A stretch of 64,000 nucleotides of DNA from Branchipolynoe longqiensis (taxonomy: Eukaryota; Annelida; Polychaeta; Phyllodocida; Polynoidae), in assembly GCA_030323885.1 (NCBI GenBank), contig CM059193.1:58238042-58302041 (forward strand), read 5' to 3'. The position numbers were made by a program, and so were the translations under genes. Positions 63,917-64,000 of this stretch are shown in pieces. Positions within the stretch are counted from its first letter, which is position 1, and every line of letters starts with the position of its first letter. The notes beneath the pieces are model-generated. The model had not been told where the DNA came from. It saw nothing but the letters and a program-made list of their open reading frames with translations, and ran no database searches.

Positions 63917-64000
63917 CTGCTCACAAAAACAACCGACCGACAGCGAATGAGTCTTCGAAAGCATTCAGATTATCATTAATCATTTCCATGAAATCACTGG

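Overview
This window is repeat-rich animal nuclear DNA. The evidence is spliced genes with GT/AG introns, many short inverted-repeat transposons (MITEs), tRNA-derived SINEs, a Ty3/Gypsy retrotransposon and long intronic minisatellites. The gene types and the dense mix of MITEs and minisatellites suggest a marine invertebrate. Amphioxus is my best guess and a mollusc is the main alternative, but nothing here proves the species.

Two host genes are visible, both on the minus strand. At the left (about 2.2-14.3 kb) are exons of a C-type lectin-like gene encoding two tandem CTLDs. I could read five phase-compatible exons (14002-14259, 11295-11480, 10264-10418, 7317-7396, 2817-2929) and one doubtful terminal exon. 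CTLD1 has QPD and WND motifs, which predict galactose-type Ca2+-dependent sugar binding. CTLD2 lacks a recognisable sugar motif. At the right (50.0-63.9 kb) are six exons covering the C-terminal half of a plastin/fimbrin actin-bundling protein: the end of CH2, then CH3 and CH4. The N-terminal part would lie beyond the right edge.

Between and inside these genes nearly everything recognisable is mobile or tandem DNA. A 4448-bp Ty3/Gypsy element (32438-36885) has one uninterrupted 1343-residue Gag-Pol reading frame, 99-bp LTRs with one mismatch, and a 5-bp target duplication. A 3.9-kb PIF/Harbinger element (20547-24461) has the usual two-gene layout (MADF-type accessory gene on plus, DDE transposase on minus). 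Both genes are decayed, and a smaller relative has jumped into the transposase. Several MITEs in the window share its termini, 3-bp TWA target duplications and an internal palindrome. Other families present are pogo-like TA elements, hAT-like CAGGG elements, a TIR family carrying 200-bp modules, a DIRS-type RNase H remnant, and about eighteen copies or fragments of one tRNA-derived SINE.

Tandem arrays: GT-rich (5.3-6.7 kb), G/A-rich (7.6-9.5 kb), T/G-rich (14.3-15.6 kb), 77 bp (24.8-26.1 kb), 24 bp (44.5-46.0 kb), 39 bp (48.6-49.4 kb) and 42 bp (52.2-56.9 kb). The 42-bp array fills most of one plastin intron, and many of its units carry a polyadenylation-like motif on the sense strand. Long open frames inside these arrays are consequences of repeat periods divisible by three, so I do not call them genes.
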